In this document: piece by piece, positions 1 to 5,555 of the stretch | Numbering within the stretch: position 1 is the stretch's first letter | Layout: each line of letters begins with the position of its first letter | The notes under the pieces: model-generated | Told to the model about the DNA's origin: nothing | Databases searched by the model: none | The model's input: the letters and a program-made list of their open reading frames with translations, nothing else | Made by a program: the position numbers and the translations under genes | Origin: Halomonas sp. | GTDB taxonomy: Bacteria; Pseudomonadota; Gammaproteobacteria; Pseudomonadales; Oleiphilaceae | Direction of reading: 5' to 3' | DNA length: 5,555 bases | Assembly (NCBI GenBank): GCA_007135745.1 | Contig: SLIH01000114.1 | Coordinates: 1-5,555, forward strand

Positions 1-1029
1 GGACGCACTCCCATGGTCGGCCCGGTCATCAGGGAGTTCCTGCCGGAGCTGGACCTGCTCACCTACCTGGAAGCCATCCTGCGTGTCTACAATCGCTATG
101 GCCGCCGTGACAACAAGTTCAAGGCGCGCATCAAGATCCTGGTCAAGGCACTGGGGCCGGAAACCTTCGCCCGCAAGGTCGAGGAGGAATGGAGCCATAT
201 TCGGGAATCCCAGACACGCCTGACCCGTGAAGAGATCGACCGGGTGAGCGGCTTTTTCACCGAGCCCGACTATGAGCGCCTCGAGGATCGTCCGGCGGCA
301 CTGATCAAACCGCTGGAAAGCGAAAAGGGCTTTGCCCAGTGGCATCAGCGCAACGTAGCGCCCCACAAGCGGCCCGGTTACGCCATCGTCACGCTGACGG
401 TCAAGGAAGTCGGCCAGCCACCGGGTGACGTTACCGACGACAAACTTGAGCGCATTGCCGATCTTGCCGATGAATTCAGCTTTGGCGAAGCGCGCGTCAC
501 CCACCAGCAGAATGTGGTGCTGGCCGACGTTCGCCAGGACCGCCTGTACGATCTCTGGCAGGAAGCCAAGGGGCTTGGCTTTGCCACCGCCAACCTGGGC
601 CTTCTGACCGATGTCATCTGCTGCCCCGGCGGGGACTACTGCGCGCTGGCCAACGCCAAGTCCATTCCGGTGGCGGAATCCATCCAGCGCCGGTTCGACG
701 ACATCGACTTTGTCCACGATCTGGGTGAACTCGACCTGAACATTTCCGGCTGCATGAACGCCTGTGGCCATCACCACGTAGGGCACATCGGCATTCTGGG
801 CGTGGATAAGAAAGGGCAGGAATGGTACCAGATCTCCCTCGGGGGCTCTTCCGACCAGGATGCTGCCGTGGGCAAGATTCTCGGCCCCTCCTTCGCCCGC
901 GATGAAGTCGATAATGTCGTCGCCAAAATACTCGACGTCTATGTCGAGAAGCGCACCGAGGAGGAGCAGTTCCTGGATACTTACCGCCGCATCGGTATTG
1001 AACCGTTCAAGGAGCGTGTCTATGCGTAA
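1..1029 (+). CDS. cysI: Siroheme nitrite/sulfite reductase (CysI-type hemoprotein), 5'-truncated by window edge
   Basis: This is the C-terminal 342 residues of a siroheme/4Fe-4S reductase, which reduces sulfite to sulfide (or nitrite to ammonia) by six electrons in the cytoplasm. The reading frame is open from base 1: the first codons read GRTPM, the end of a conserved family stretch, so the ATG at 13 is internal. About 200 N-terminal residues are missing if the protein has the usual length of about 550. A second ferredoxin-like half-domain lies at roughly residues 100-190, followed by the 4Fe-4S/siroheme domain. All four cluster ligands are present: C-x5-C (CPGGDYC, cysteines at 622-624 and 640-642) and C-x3-C (GCMNACGHHH, cysteines at 751-753 and 763-765). 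The gene overlaps the DUF934 gene by 8 bases, implying translational coupling. The DUF934 neighbour favours assimilatory sulfite reduction over nitrite reduction. Family assignment is secure; the exact substrate and the symbol are inferred. Confidence 0.93.
   Translation, partial: GRTPMVGPVIREFLPELDLLTYLEAILRVYNRYGRRDNKFKARIKILVKALGPETFARKVEEEWSHIRESQTRLTREEIDRVSGFFTEPDYERLEDRPAALIKPLESEKGFAQWHQRNVAPHKRPGYAIVTLTVKEVGQPPGDVTDDKLERIADLADEFSFGEARVTHQQNVVLADVRQDRLYDLWQEAKGLGFATANLGLLTDVICCPGGDYCALANAKSIPVAESIQRRFDDIDFVHDLGELDLNISGCMNACGHHHVGHIGILGVDKKGQEWYQISLGGSSDQDAAVGKILGPSFARDEVDNVVAKILDVYVEKRTEEEQFLDTYRRIGIEPFKERVYA
1009..1014 (+). promoter_or_regulatory. Shine-Dalgarno site deciding the DUF934 start
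   Basis: AAGGAG lies seven bases before the ATG at 1022, inside the last codons of the reductase gene. It fixes the DUF934 start at the overlap and argues against the upstream in-frame ATG at 860. Confidence 0.8.
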
Positions 1030-1537
1030 TGTTGTTACCCTTAACGGGATTACCAGTGATGACCAGTGGACGCTGGTGGACATGCCGGCTGAAGGGGAAT
1101 CTCTGGATGTTCCAGACGCTCCAGCCATAGTGCCGCTCAAGTGGTATCAGGAGAATAGCGCTGCTGTTGAGGGCCGTGAGGACATCGGGGTCTGGTTTGA
1201 CAGCGACGACGAGCCGGAGGTTCTGGGTGAAGACTGCCGGCGCTTTCCGATCATCGGTGTCAACTTTCCCAAGTTCAGTGATGGGCGCGGCTACAGCATT
1301 GCGCGCCTGCTCCGGGAACGTTATGGGTTCGAAGGTGACTTGCGGGCCGTTGGCGATGTGCTTCTGGACCAGCTCTTCTACATGAAGCGTTGCGGCTTCA
1401 GCACCTTCGCCCTGCGTGCGGACAAGGACATCAATAAGGCTGAAGCAAACCTGGAGGTTTTCGGCGAGGTGCATCAGGCAGCAGTGGATGAACAGGAGCC
1501 ACTCTTCCGTCGGCGCAACAGCCGTCAGTCCGCCTGA
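1022..1537 (+). CDS. DUF934 protein, partner of the siroheme sulfite reductase
   Basis: A 171-residue soluble protein of the DUF934 family, often annotated as an oxidoreductase probably involved in sulfite reduction and commonly encoded next to cysI. No reaction has been established for it that I know of. The start is the ATG at 1022, which overlaps the end of the reductase gene by 8 bases and has an AAGGAG ribosome site at 1009-1014, seven bases upstream. The longer open frame from 860 lies wholly inside the reductase. The N-terminal 75 residues are acidic and variable. The conserved core is at about residues 76-148 and includes PIIGVNFPKFSDGRGYSIAR, then GDVLLDQLFYMKRCGFSTF and an acidic helix. 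Only two cysteines (72 and 124) are present and there is no CxxC, so a metal-cluster role is not indicated. A hairpin terminator follows 24 bases after the stop, so this is the last gene of the unit. Confidence 0.9.
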   Translation: MRNVVTLNGITSDDQWTLVDMPAEGESLDVPDAPAIVPLKWYQENSAAVEGREDIGVWFDSDDEPEVLGEDCRRFPIIGVNFPKFSDGRGYSIARLLRERYGFEGDLRAVGDVLLDQLFYMKRCGFSTFALRADKDINKAEANLEVFGEVHQAAVDEQEPLFRRRNSRQSA

Positions 1538-1561
1538 TTCCTGTACCAACGGATTTCCTGC

Positions 1562-1590
1562 AAATGGCGCCCTCCGGGGCGCCATTTTTT
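1562..1590 (+). terminator. Rho-independent terminator of the reductase-DUF934 unit
   Basis: An 11-bp perfect stem (arms 1562-1572 and 1577-1587) closes a TCCG tetraloop. Nine pairs from 1564/1585 inward form the strong part, and the 3' arm runs into TTTTTT at 1585-1590. The T-tract overlaps the TAA stop of the convergent sohB gene (1589-1591). Read on the minus strand the hairpin is followed only by TTTG, so it should stop plus-strand transcripts well and minus-strand transcripts less efficiently. Confidence 0.9.
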
Positions 1591-2644
1591 ATTGGTAACG
1601 ACCCGTCCTGATCCAGTCCACACCGCGCATGAAAACCGATTCCAGTGCCGTCGCTGTGGCCAGGCCCAGTTTTTCAGGCAGGGACTTGCGTCGCTCATAG
1701 CGAACCAGAAGAACATCACTGTTCTCGCAGGCGTCCATCAGATACTGATCGGATGTCGCCAGATCATCCGCCAGCTTCACCTCCATGGCACGGCGTCCGA
1801 ACCAGATTTCGCCCGTGGCAATGCGGTCGATCTCAACCACTGGACGGTGCTCGCTGACATAATCCTTGAACAACTGATGCGTATCCTCAAGGTCCTCGCG
1901 GAATTTCTGCCGGCCTTTCTCGGTATTCTCCCCGAAAAGCGTCAGAGTCCGCTTGTACTCCCCCGCAGTCAGTACCTCGAAATCAACTTCGTTCTTTTTC
2001 AGAAAACGGTGGAAGTTGGGAAGCTGAGCAACCACCCCAATGGATCCGAGAATGGCGAAGGGTGAGGCAACGATCCGATCGGCAACACAGGCCATCATAT
2101 AGCCCCCGCTGGCGGCCACCTTGTCAACACAGACCGTCAGGGACAGCTCCCTGCGCCGCAGGCGATCCAACTGGGCCGCTGCATAACCATAGGAATGAAC
2201 CATGCCACCCGCGCTCTCCAGCCGCACAACCACCTCATCACGGTCGGGTTCGGCTACTCCGAGGATCGCGGTCACACAGCGGCGCAGGGAAGCCGTCTGA
2301 CTGGCCTTGATGTCACCGGCAAAGTCGACCACGAAAACCCGCTTGCGGACCGACTCCTCCCCTTCCTTCTGGGCGGACGCGGCCTTTTTGTCTTCGTTTT
2401 TGCGCTTTTTTCGCAGCTGCTTGAGCCAATGACGTCTGCGACCGGCCTCCAGCATGCCGGCTTCAAGCGCGTCACGAGTCTCGCGCATCTGGTCATTGAG
2501 CCGCACAACCTGGAGCTCGCCCTCATCCTCGTGATGTCGCGCCCGCTGCGCGGCGGAAAGGATCACCGATACCAGAATGAGCGCGGCAACCACGAAAGTC
2601 ACGATCTTCGCCAGGAAAAGGCCGTATTCCGACAGTATTTCCAA
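1589..2644 (-). CDS. sohB: SohB-type inner-membrane S49 peptidase
   Basis: A probable inner-membrane serine protease of the S49 (SppA/SohB) family, 351 residues from the chosen start; E. coli SohB is about 349. The N-terminus reads EILSEYGLFLAKIV, close to the E. coli start, then one membrane anchor at about residues 8-31. A charged Lys/Arg/Glu-rich linker follows (about 46-102), then the peptidase domain. Visible family motifs are LESAGGMVHSYG (142-153), VDKVAASGGYMMACVADRI with the catalytic Ser179, the GSIGVVAQ segment, and GEYKRTLTLFGENTEKG with the catalytic Lys231. The Ser/Lys dyad assignment follows the SppA family. The start is chosen as TTG at 2644, because GGGGGA precedes it by five bases and the homologous start aligns there. 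GTG at 2671 would add nine residues but has no ribosome site and lies about three bases from the predicted transcript start. The usual SPGG motif reads SAGG here. It is transcribed divergently from the SCP2 gene. Confidence 0.93.
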   Translation of the reverse strand: MEILSEYGLFLAKIVTFVVAALILVSVILSAAQRARHHEDEGELQVVRLNDQMRETRDALEAGMLEAGRRRHWLKQLRKKRKNEDKKAASAQKEGEESVRKRVFVVDFAGDIKASQTASLRRCVTAILGVAEPDRDEVVVRLESAGGMVHSYGYAAAQLDRLRRRELSLTVCVDKVAASGGYMMACVADRIVASPFAILGSIGVVAQLPNFHRFLKKNEVDFEVLTAGEYKRTLTLFGENTEKGRQKFREDLEDTHQLFKDYVSEHRPVVEIDRIATGEIWFGRRAMEVKLADDLATSDQYLMDACENSDVLLVRYERRKSLPEKLGLATATALESVFMRGVDWIRTGRYQ

Positions 2645-2649
2645 TGTCT

Positions 2650-2655
2650 TCCCCC
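2650..2655 (-). promoter_or_regulatory. Ribosome-binding site supporting a TTG start for sohB
   Basis: Read on the minus strand, GGGGGAAGACA directly precedes TTG at 2644-2642, with GGGGGA five bases from the start codon. The alternative GTG at 2671 is preceded by GACTCGTTT, which has no Shine-Dalgarno character. Confidence 0.65.
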
Positions 2656-2680
2656 ACAGTCTGTCCAACACAAACGAGTC

Positions 2681-2709
2681 ATTCTAGCGAAGAGATTGGC
2701 CAGCGTCAT
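2681..2709 (-). promoter_or_regulatory. Candidate sigma70 promoter for sohB
   Basis: On the minus strand, ATGACG (2709-2704, 4 of 6 against TTGACA) and TAGAAT (2686-2681, 5 of 6 against TATAAT) are separated by 17 bases. Transcription would begin near 2674, giving a leader of about 30 bases to the TTG start at 2644. Pattern match by eye only. Confidence 0.5.
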
Positions 2710-2744
2710 GACGAACAATTTTTCAAACAAGCGTTCGATCAGTC

Positions 2745-2773
2745 TTGACAGCCCAGTCACCCCACCCTAAAGT
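2745..2773 (+). promoter_or_regulatory. Sigma70-like promoter for the SCP2 gene
   Basis: A perfect -35 box TTGACA (2745-2750) is followed after exactly 17 bases by TAAAGT (2768-2773, 4 of 6 against TATAAT). Transcription would start near 2780, giving a leader of about 45 bases to the ATG at 2825. It lies 35 bases from the -35 box of the divergent sohB promoter, so a regulator binding between 2710 and 2744 could affect both genes. Confidence 0.6.
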
Positions 2774-2824
2774 CAGGCTGAGCCATACGTGGCCAAACGA
2801 CAACAGAGAACAAGGGAAGCAAGC

Positions 2825-3139
2825 ATGTCTGTGAAACCCGTTTTTGAGAAACTCCAACAGAATTTCAACGCGGACGCCGCCTCGGGTCTCGACCTGGTCT
2901 TTCAGTTCGATATTGAGGATGACAGCAGTTACCACCTGGTCATCAAGGATGGGAACTGTGATCTGAACGAAGGCAACCACGACGACCCTTCCGTGACACT
3001 CATCATGAACTCGGAGACACTCCAGGGCATTGTCAGCGGCGAGACTGATGGCATGCAGGCATTCATGGCCGGGCAGCTGCGCGCCGAAGGCGACATGATG
3101 CTTGCGACCAAGCTCGGCGAGCTCTTCAACGTCGGTTGA
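2825..3139 (+). CDS. Small SCP2 sterol-carrier-domain protein
   Basis: A 104-residue soluble protein consisting of a single SCP2 (sterol carrier protein 2) domain, a fold with a hydrophobic tunnel that binds lipids or fatty acyl groups. The ligand in bacteria is generally unknown. Recognisable elements are an N-terminal amphipathic helix (VKPVFEKLQQNFN, about residues 3-15), the beta-sheet segments LDLVFQFDI and YHLVIKDGNCDL, the DPSVTLIMNSETLQGIVSGE segment (54-73), and the C-terminal MQAFMAGQLRAEGDMMLATK helices (77-96) typical of free-standing SCP2 proteins. There is no signal peptide, so it is probably cytoplasmic. The start is the ATG at 2825, with AGGGA at 2813-2817 seven bases upstream. 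An in-frame GTG at 2789 would add twelve basic residues but lacks a ribosome site and sits about nine bases from the predicted transcript start. It appears to be a single-gene unit, divergent from sohB. Confidence 0.88.
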   Translation: MSVKPVFEKLQQNFNADAASGLDLVFQFDIEDDSSYHLVIKDGNCDLNEGNHDDPSVTLIMNSETLQGIVSGETDGMQAFMAGQLRAEGDMMLATKLGELFNVG

Positions 3140-3149
3140 ACGGCGACAC

Positions 3150-3172
3150 TCTCCCGGGGGCACCCCGGGAGA
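3150..3172. terminator. GC-rich intergenic hairpin, possible bidirectional terminator
   Basis: A perfect 10-bp stem (arms 3150-3159 and 3163-3172) with a GCA loop sits between the convergent stops of the SCP2 gene (3139) and the membrane-protein gene (3179). Its position suggests termination or transcript-end protection for both genes. Neither side has a T-tract (AATCCCCCT follows on the plus strand), so it is not a classical intrinsic terminator. Confidence 0.5.
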
Positions 3173-3178
3173 ATCCCC

Positions 3179-3835
3179 CTACTCCTCAACCCACGCCTGC
3201 CAGGCCTCTTCCGCACTGTCGTTGACCGGCACGGCTTCCAGTCGATGACCGGATACCACAATGTCGAAAACTGCCTGATCCGCAAGTGGCAAGTAGGCCG
3301 GTAACGGCTCTTCCACCCGCACCATGGGCAACCAACGCGCAACCGCCCTGAACCATTGCTGGTAGGATGTCATGAAATCCTCTCCCTGAGGTTCTGTCGC
3401 CTGCGCCAGCCCCTGCTCCACATTGAACCAGCCACCGGCAACAGGTTCGCCATAATAGGCCATGGCGGGGAATCCGATTTCAAACAGAAGGCCATCAAAC
3501 GCCAGCAGGTGCCCTCGCACTTCAAGGAATTCACTGGTTAGCTGATGGGTTCTCGGAGCCCCTCCCCCCGGGTACTGAACCGATACCCGCCAGGCATCGG
3601 TACCCACCTCGGTGATAATCACCGTTTTCACTGCCTCATTGGCCATGACGGGGTGCCAACGGTGAAGCGCTCCGGCAAACATCAGGCTTGCCGCCGCAAG
3701 CCCTATCAGCAGCCAGAGGGCGGTGCCACGCATCAGGGCTCCGCGCCAGCTTGCGTGGCGCAGAAGCAGTAGGCAGAGGAAAAATGCAACGGCACCGACG
3801 GCGGCGAAGACAATGGTGGTCAGCGTTAGGGTCAT
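3179..3835 (-). CDS. Uncharacterised two-pass inner-membrane protein
   Basis: A 218-residue protein that I do not recognise. Two hydrophobic segments lie at about residues 5-26 (TIVFAAVGAVAFFLCLLLL) and 39-58 (ALWLLIGLAAASLMFAGAL). The short loop between them is basic (R26, R31, R36), and the N-terminus is uncharged. By the positive-inside rule the loop faces the cytoplasm and the roughly 160-residue C-terminal domain faces the periplasm. That domain begins beta-rich (VKTVIITEVGTDAWRVSVQY), then has a Gly/Pro turn, a LLAFDGLLFEIGFPAMAYYG segment, a Trp-rich helical stretch and an acidic C-terminus. No catalytic or metal-binding motif stands out. The ATG at 3835 has AGGA at 3846-3843, seven bases upstream, which supports it. 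It lies 107 bases after fimL on the same strand with no evident terminator between, so co-transcription is possible. A link to pilus or envelope function is only a guess from position. Confidence 0.8.
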   Translation of the reverse strand: MTLTLTTIVFAAVGAVAFFLCLLLLRHASWRGALMRGTALWLLIGLAAASLMFAGALHRWHPVMANEAVKTVIITEVGTDAWRVSVQYPGGGAPRTHQLTSEFLEVRGHLLAFDGLLFEIGFPAMAYYGEPVAGGWFNVEQGLAQATEPQGEDFMTSYQQWFRAVARWLPMVRVEEPLPAYLPLADQAVFDIVVSGHRLEAVPVNDSAEEAWQAWVEE

Positions 3836-3867
3836 GACGGCATCCTGCCTTGATCAGAAACGACCGG

Positions 3868-3894
3868 ATTGTACCATTGGGAGACTGATAACAG
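3868..3894 (-). promoter_or_regulatory. Weak candidate promoter for the membrane-protein gene
   Basis: On the minus strand a good -10 box, TACAAT (3873-3868), lies about 33 bases before the ATG. The only -35 candidate is CTGTTA (3894-3889) at a short 15-base spacing. If real, it would give this gene its own transcript besides read-through from fimL. Confidence 0.3.
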
Positions 3895-3942
3895 CTTGCC
3901 GGAAAGTGAACTCGCGGTGAAGCATCGGGAGCGTCGAATCAA

Positions 3943-5555
3943 TCAGGCTTCGACATCATTGAGGGATGTCTCGGCCAGCTTCAGCAGATCCGGATTGCGA
4001 CTGTCCCGAACGCCCAGCCCCTCGATGTAGTATTCCAGCGACGTCAGGGCATCCGCGAGCGCCTCAAGTATGCGGTTATCTGGCGGACGATTGGAATTGA
4101 GCAGTTGCTGCTCAATGCAGTCGGTGACCCGATTGATGACATCGGCGGCTTTCTCATCCTCCATCAGCAGCATCCCACCGCCGATACTGCGCAGGGTTGC
4201 CGGCACATTGGCCAGATGAAGTTTATCGTAATCCGATTCCAGGAAAGCGGTAATGGCCTTTTTGGCAAGCGTCAGTGCCGCACTTGCCTCATCGGCAAGA
4301 ACGATCAGCGCTTCCCGCACATAGAGCGAATGCTCGTCCTTGCGCACCTTGCTCGCAAGATCGTCGGTATCTGCAGAGATTCCTCGGGTAGAGATCTCCT
4401 GGGCCGCTTCTTCGATATTCAATACGGCATCCGCAACCGAGTAGAGTTCAGTCTCACCCGGCAGCGTGCCTTTCTTTTCCCATTCTCGAAGCCTCTGGGC
4501 CTCATCCTGGGCCAGCTTGCTCAACTTACTCAGCTCCAGAATGGTCAGGGTGTTGCCCAACCGATCCAGTGAGTCTGCCACATTCCCCAGTTCACTGGTG
4601 TCCGGGTCGATCCCACGTTCAATAATATCCAGCCGGTCTTTAAGCTCAGTCAATTCTTCCTTGAGTGCATCGGAAAGTGCCCGCAACACATCCCCACCAG
4701 GCCCATACAGCTGACGCCTGTGCTGGACAAGCTTCTGCTCGGTAAAGCTTGTCTCCGGTAATTCAAATCCGTCCAGGATGGCCCGAACCCTTTCGTCCTG
4801 CGAGGCGGAGCGATAGAGAATGTAAACCAGCTCCCTGCGAATGGATTCCGGAGCGGACTTCCCCATACTCACCTTGCCGACGTAGACCAGCTCCCGGGCG
4901 TAGCGCTCAATCTTCATGAACAGTCGCTTACGGTTCTTCTCCGCAGTGAGGTCCTGCTCCTGCATAATGTCGGCGACAAGAGAGACCAGACACCAGAGTT
5001 GCCCCAGCGGCTGCTCCTGGCACAGGCGCACAAACCCCTGCGCGGCGCGGCCAATCAGTCGACGGCTGGTATCGAGGTCCCTTCCACGGATCAGCCCCAG
5101 CAGCCCAACCTGGTACATAAGACGGAAACGACGCGCGTGTATCTCAAAATCGTTGTCGTCGGCCAGTTCCAGCGTTTTGAACGACAGGCCGGCACAGAAG
5201 TCCACTGTTGCGGACAGATCAGCATCGAAGAAGCAGGAATCGGGATAGGGTTTGTCATTGCGGGCTTCACGCAGTTCATTGATAACAGGAAGAAGCAGCT
5301 CGGGATGATCAGCCTGCTCGCGCTGATAGTATTCCACGTAACGCCTGAGCGTGAAGAGCGCATTGTTGAGTGCTGTGAGCAGGTTGTCCTTGTCATCGGT
5401 GGCACCGACAGGCACCTCATTGGACAACGCCACCGCTTCCTGACACAGAAGAACACCGCCGCGCAGTTCGACCAGGGTGAAAATACCTCTCAGCTGATTA
5501 AGATAATCAACTGAATTCTGCAGATCGGATTCACTTTCGCGATTCTCCTGAAACC
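3943..5555 (-). CDS. fimL: FimL-type regulator (homologue of ChpA N-terminus), N-terminus cut by window edge
   Basis: The window holds 536 codons plus the TGA stop; the frame is open to the right edge. P. aeruginosa FimL is about 556 residues, so roughly 20 are missing. FimL resembles the N-terminal region of the ChpA/PilL chemosensory kinase. In P. aeruginosa it promotes type IV pilus assembly, twitching and cAMP synthesis by CyaB, working with PilG and FimV. The sequence is all-helical, with three Hpt-like helices. Numbering from codon 5553-5551, these are NQLRGIFTLVEL (19-30), DRLGNTLTILEL (330-341) and RSIGGGMLLMED (455-466). Each lacks the phospho-accepting histidine (Asn, Asp and Arg stand there), and there is no kinase, CheW or receiver domain. 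The ChpA-like element LLLPVINELREAR (87-99) and the C-terminal ALADALTSLEYYIEGLG (498-514) fit the family. The stop is natural, which separates FimL from full-length ChpA. The GTG at 5433 is not the start, because conserved sequence continues upstream of it. Confidence 0.85.
   Translation of the reverse strand, partial: FQENRESESDLQNSVDYLNQLRGIFTLVELRGGVLLCQEAVALSNEVPVGATDDKDNLLTALNNALFTLRRYVEYYQREQADHPELLLPVINELREARNDKPYPDSCFFDADLSATVDFCAGLSFKTLELADDNDFEIHARRFRLMYQVGLLGLIRGRDLDTSRRLIGRAAQGFVRLCQEQPLGQLWCLVSLVADIMQEQDLTAEKNRKRLFMKIERYARELVYVGKVSMGKSAPESIRRELVYILYRSASQDERVRAILDGFELPETSFTEQKLVQHRRQLYGPGGDVLRALSDALKEELTELKDRLDIIERGIDPDTSELGNVADSLDRLGNTLTILELSKLSKLAQDEAQRLREWEKKGTLPGETELYSVADAVLNIEEAAQEISTRGISADTDDLASKVRKDEHSLYVREALIVLADEASAALTLAKKAITAFLESDYDKLHLANVPATLRSIGGGMLLMEDEKAADVINRVTDCIEQQLLNSNRPPDNRILEALADALTSLEYYIEGLGVRDSRNPDLLKLAETSLNDVEA

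Noticed and set aside
13..15. ATG at 13 as the true start of the siroheme reductase
   Set aside because: The frame is open to base 1, the preceding codons (GRTP) continue a conserved family stretch, and a protein of 338 residues would lack the whole N-terminal half.
860..1021. Upstream extension of the DUF934 gene to the ATG at 860
   Set aside because: These codons lie entirely within the reductase and encode low-complexity Ser/Arg-rich sequence. A strong ribosome site and the family's conserved sequence point to ATG 1022.
1007..1585. 192-codon minus-strand open frame opposite the DUF934 gene
   Set aside because: It covers a clearly conserved plus-strand gene and runs through the terminator. 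Its translation resembles no family, so it is a frame shadow.
2195..2770. 191-codon plus-strand open frame opposite the sohB 5' half
   Set aside because: It is antisense to the well-conserved sohB and overlaps both candidate promoters, and its translation has no domain character.
2789..2824. GTG at 2789 as start of the SCP2 protein
   Set aside because: It has no ribosome site and lies about nine bases after the predicted transcript start. The extra twelve basic residues are outside the SCP2 domain, while ATG 2825 has AGGGA at good spacing.
4105..4572. 155-codon plus-strand open frame within fimL
   Set aside because: It is antisense to a long conserved helical protein and has no recognisable motif of its own.
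5431..5433. GTG at 5433 as the start of fimL, giving a complete 496-residue gene
   Set aside because: The same frame continues without a stop to the window edge and encodes a conserved Hpt-like helix (NQLRGIFTLVEL), so the gene is truncated by the window rather than starting here.
3943..5555. A truncated or broken chpA/pilL kinase gene
   Set aside because: The length to the natural TGA stop agrees with FimL, no kinase remnants follow the stop, and an unrelated gene begins 107 bases downstream on the same strand.
1..5555. A novel defence, mobile or repeat-based system in the window
   Set aside because: No transposase, integrase, toxin-antitoxin pair, nuclease, direct-repeat array or tRNA was seen. 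Gene content and packing look like conserved chromosomal core.

Overview
The window looks like ordinary chromosomal core sequence from a gammaproteobacterium of the Pseudomonas/Marinobacter kind. It is moderately GC-rich and densely packed. It carries a one-subunit siroheme nitrite/sulfite reductase with its DUF934 partner, a SohB-type S49 peptidase, a small SCP2 protein and a FimL-type pilus/cAMP regulator. From memory, Pseudomonas aeruginosa keeps cysI, the DUF934 gene, a SohB-like protease and fimL in the same chromosomal neighbourhood. The genus (Marinobacter would fit) is inferred, not shown.

Layout, left to right. Bases 1-1029 (+) hold the C-terminal part of the siroheme reductase; its start lies before the window. 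It overlaps a DUF934 gene (1022-1537, +), and this two-gene unit ends in a strong hairpin terminator (1562-1590). Convergent to it is sohB (1589-2644, -), probably starting at TTG. The sohB/SCP2 intergenic region carries two divergent sigma70-like promoters. The SCP2 gene (2825-3139, +) ends at a GC-rich hairpin, facing an unrecognised two-pass membrane protein (3179-3835, -). Bases 3943-5555 (-) hold fimL, which runs off the right edge lacking roughly its first 20 codons.

Functionally there are three blocks. One is assimilatory sulfur reduction (reductase plus DUF934). The second is envelope and lipid housekeeping (SohB and the SCP2 protein, transcribed divergently). The third is surface sensing and type IV pilus regulation (FimL, with an uncharacterised membrane protein downstream on the same strand). 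I see no mobile element, CRISPR array, tRNA, rRNA, phage gene or defence system. No gene-free stretch exceeds 300 bases; the longest gaps are about 180 bases (2645-2824) and 107 bases (3836-3942). The points most worth a second look are the phosphotransfer-dead architecture of FimL, the unknown membrane protein after it, and the SAGG variant of the conserved SPGG motif in SohB.
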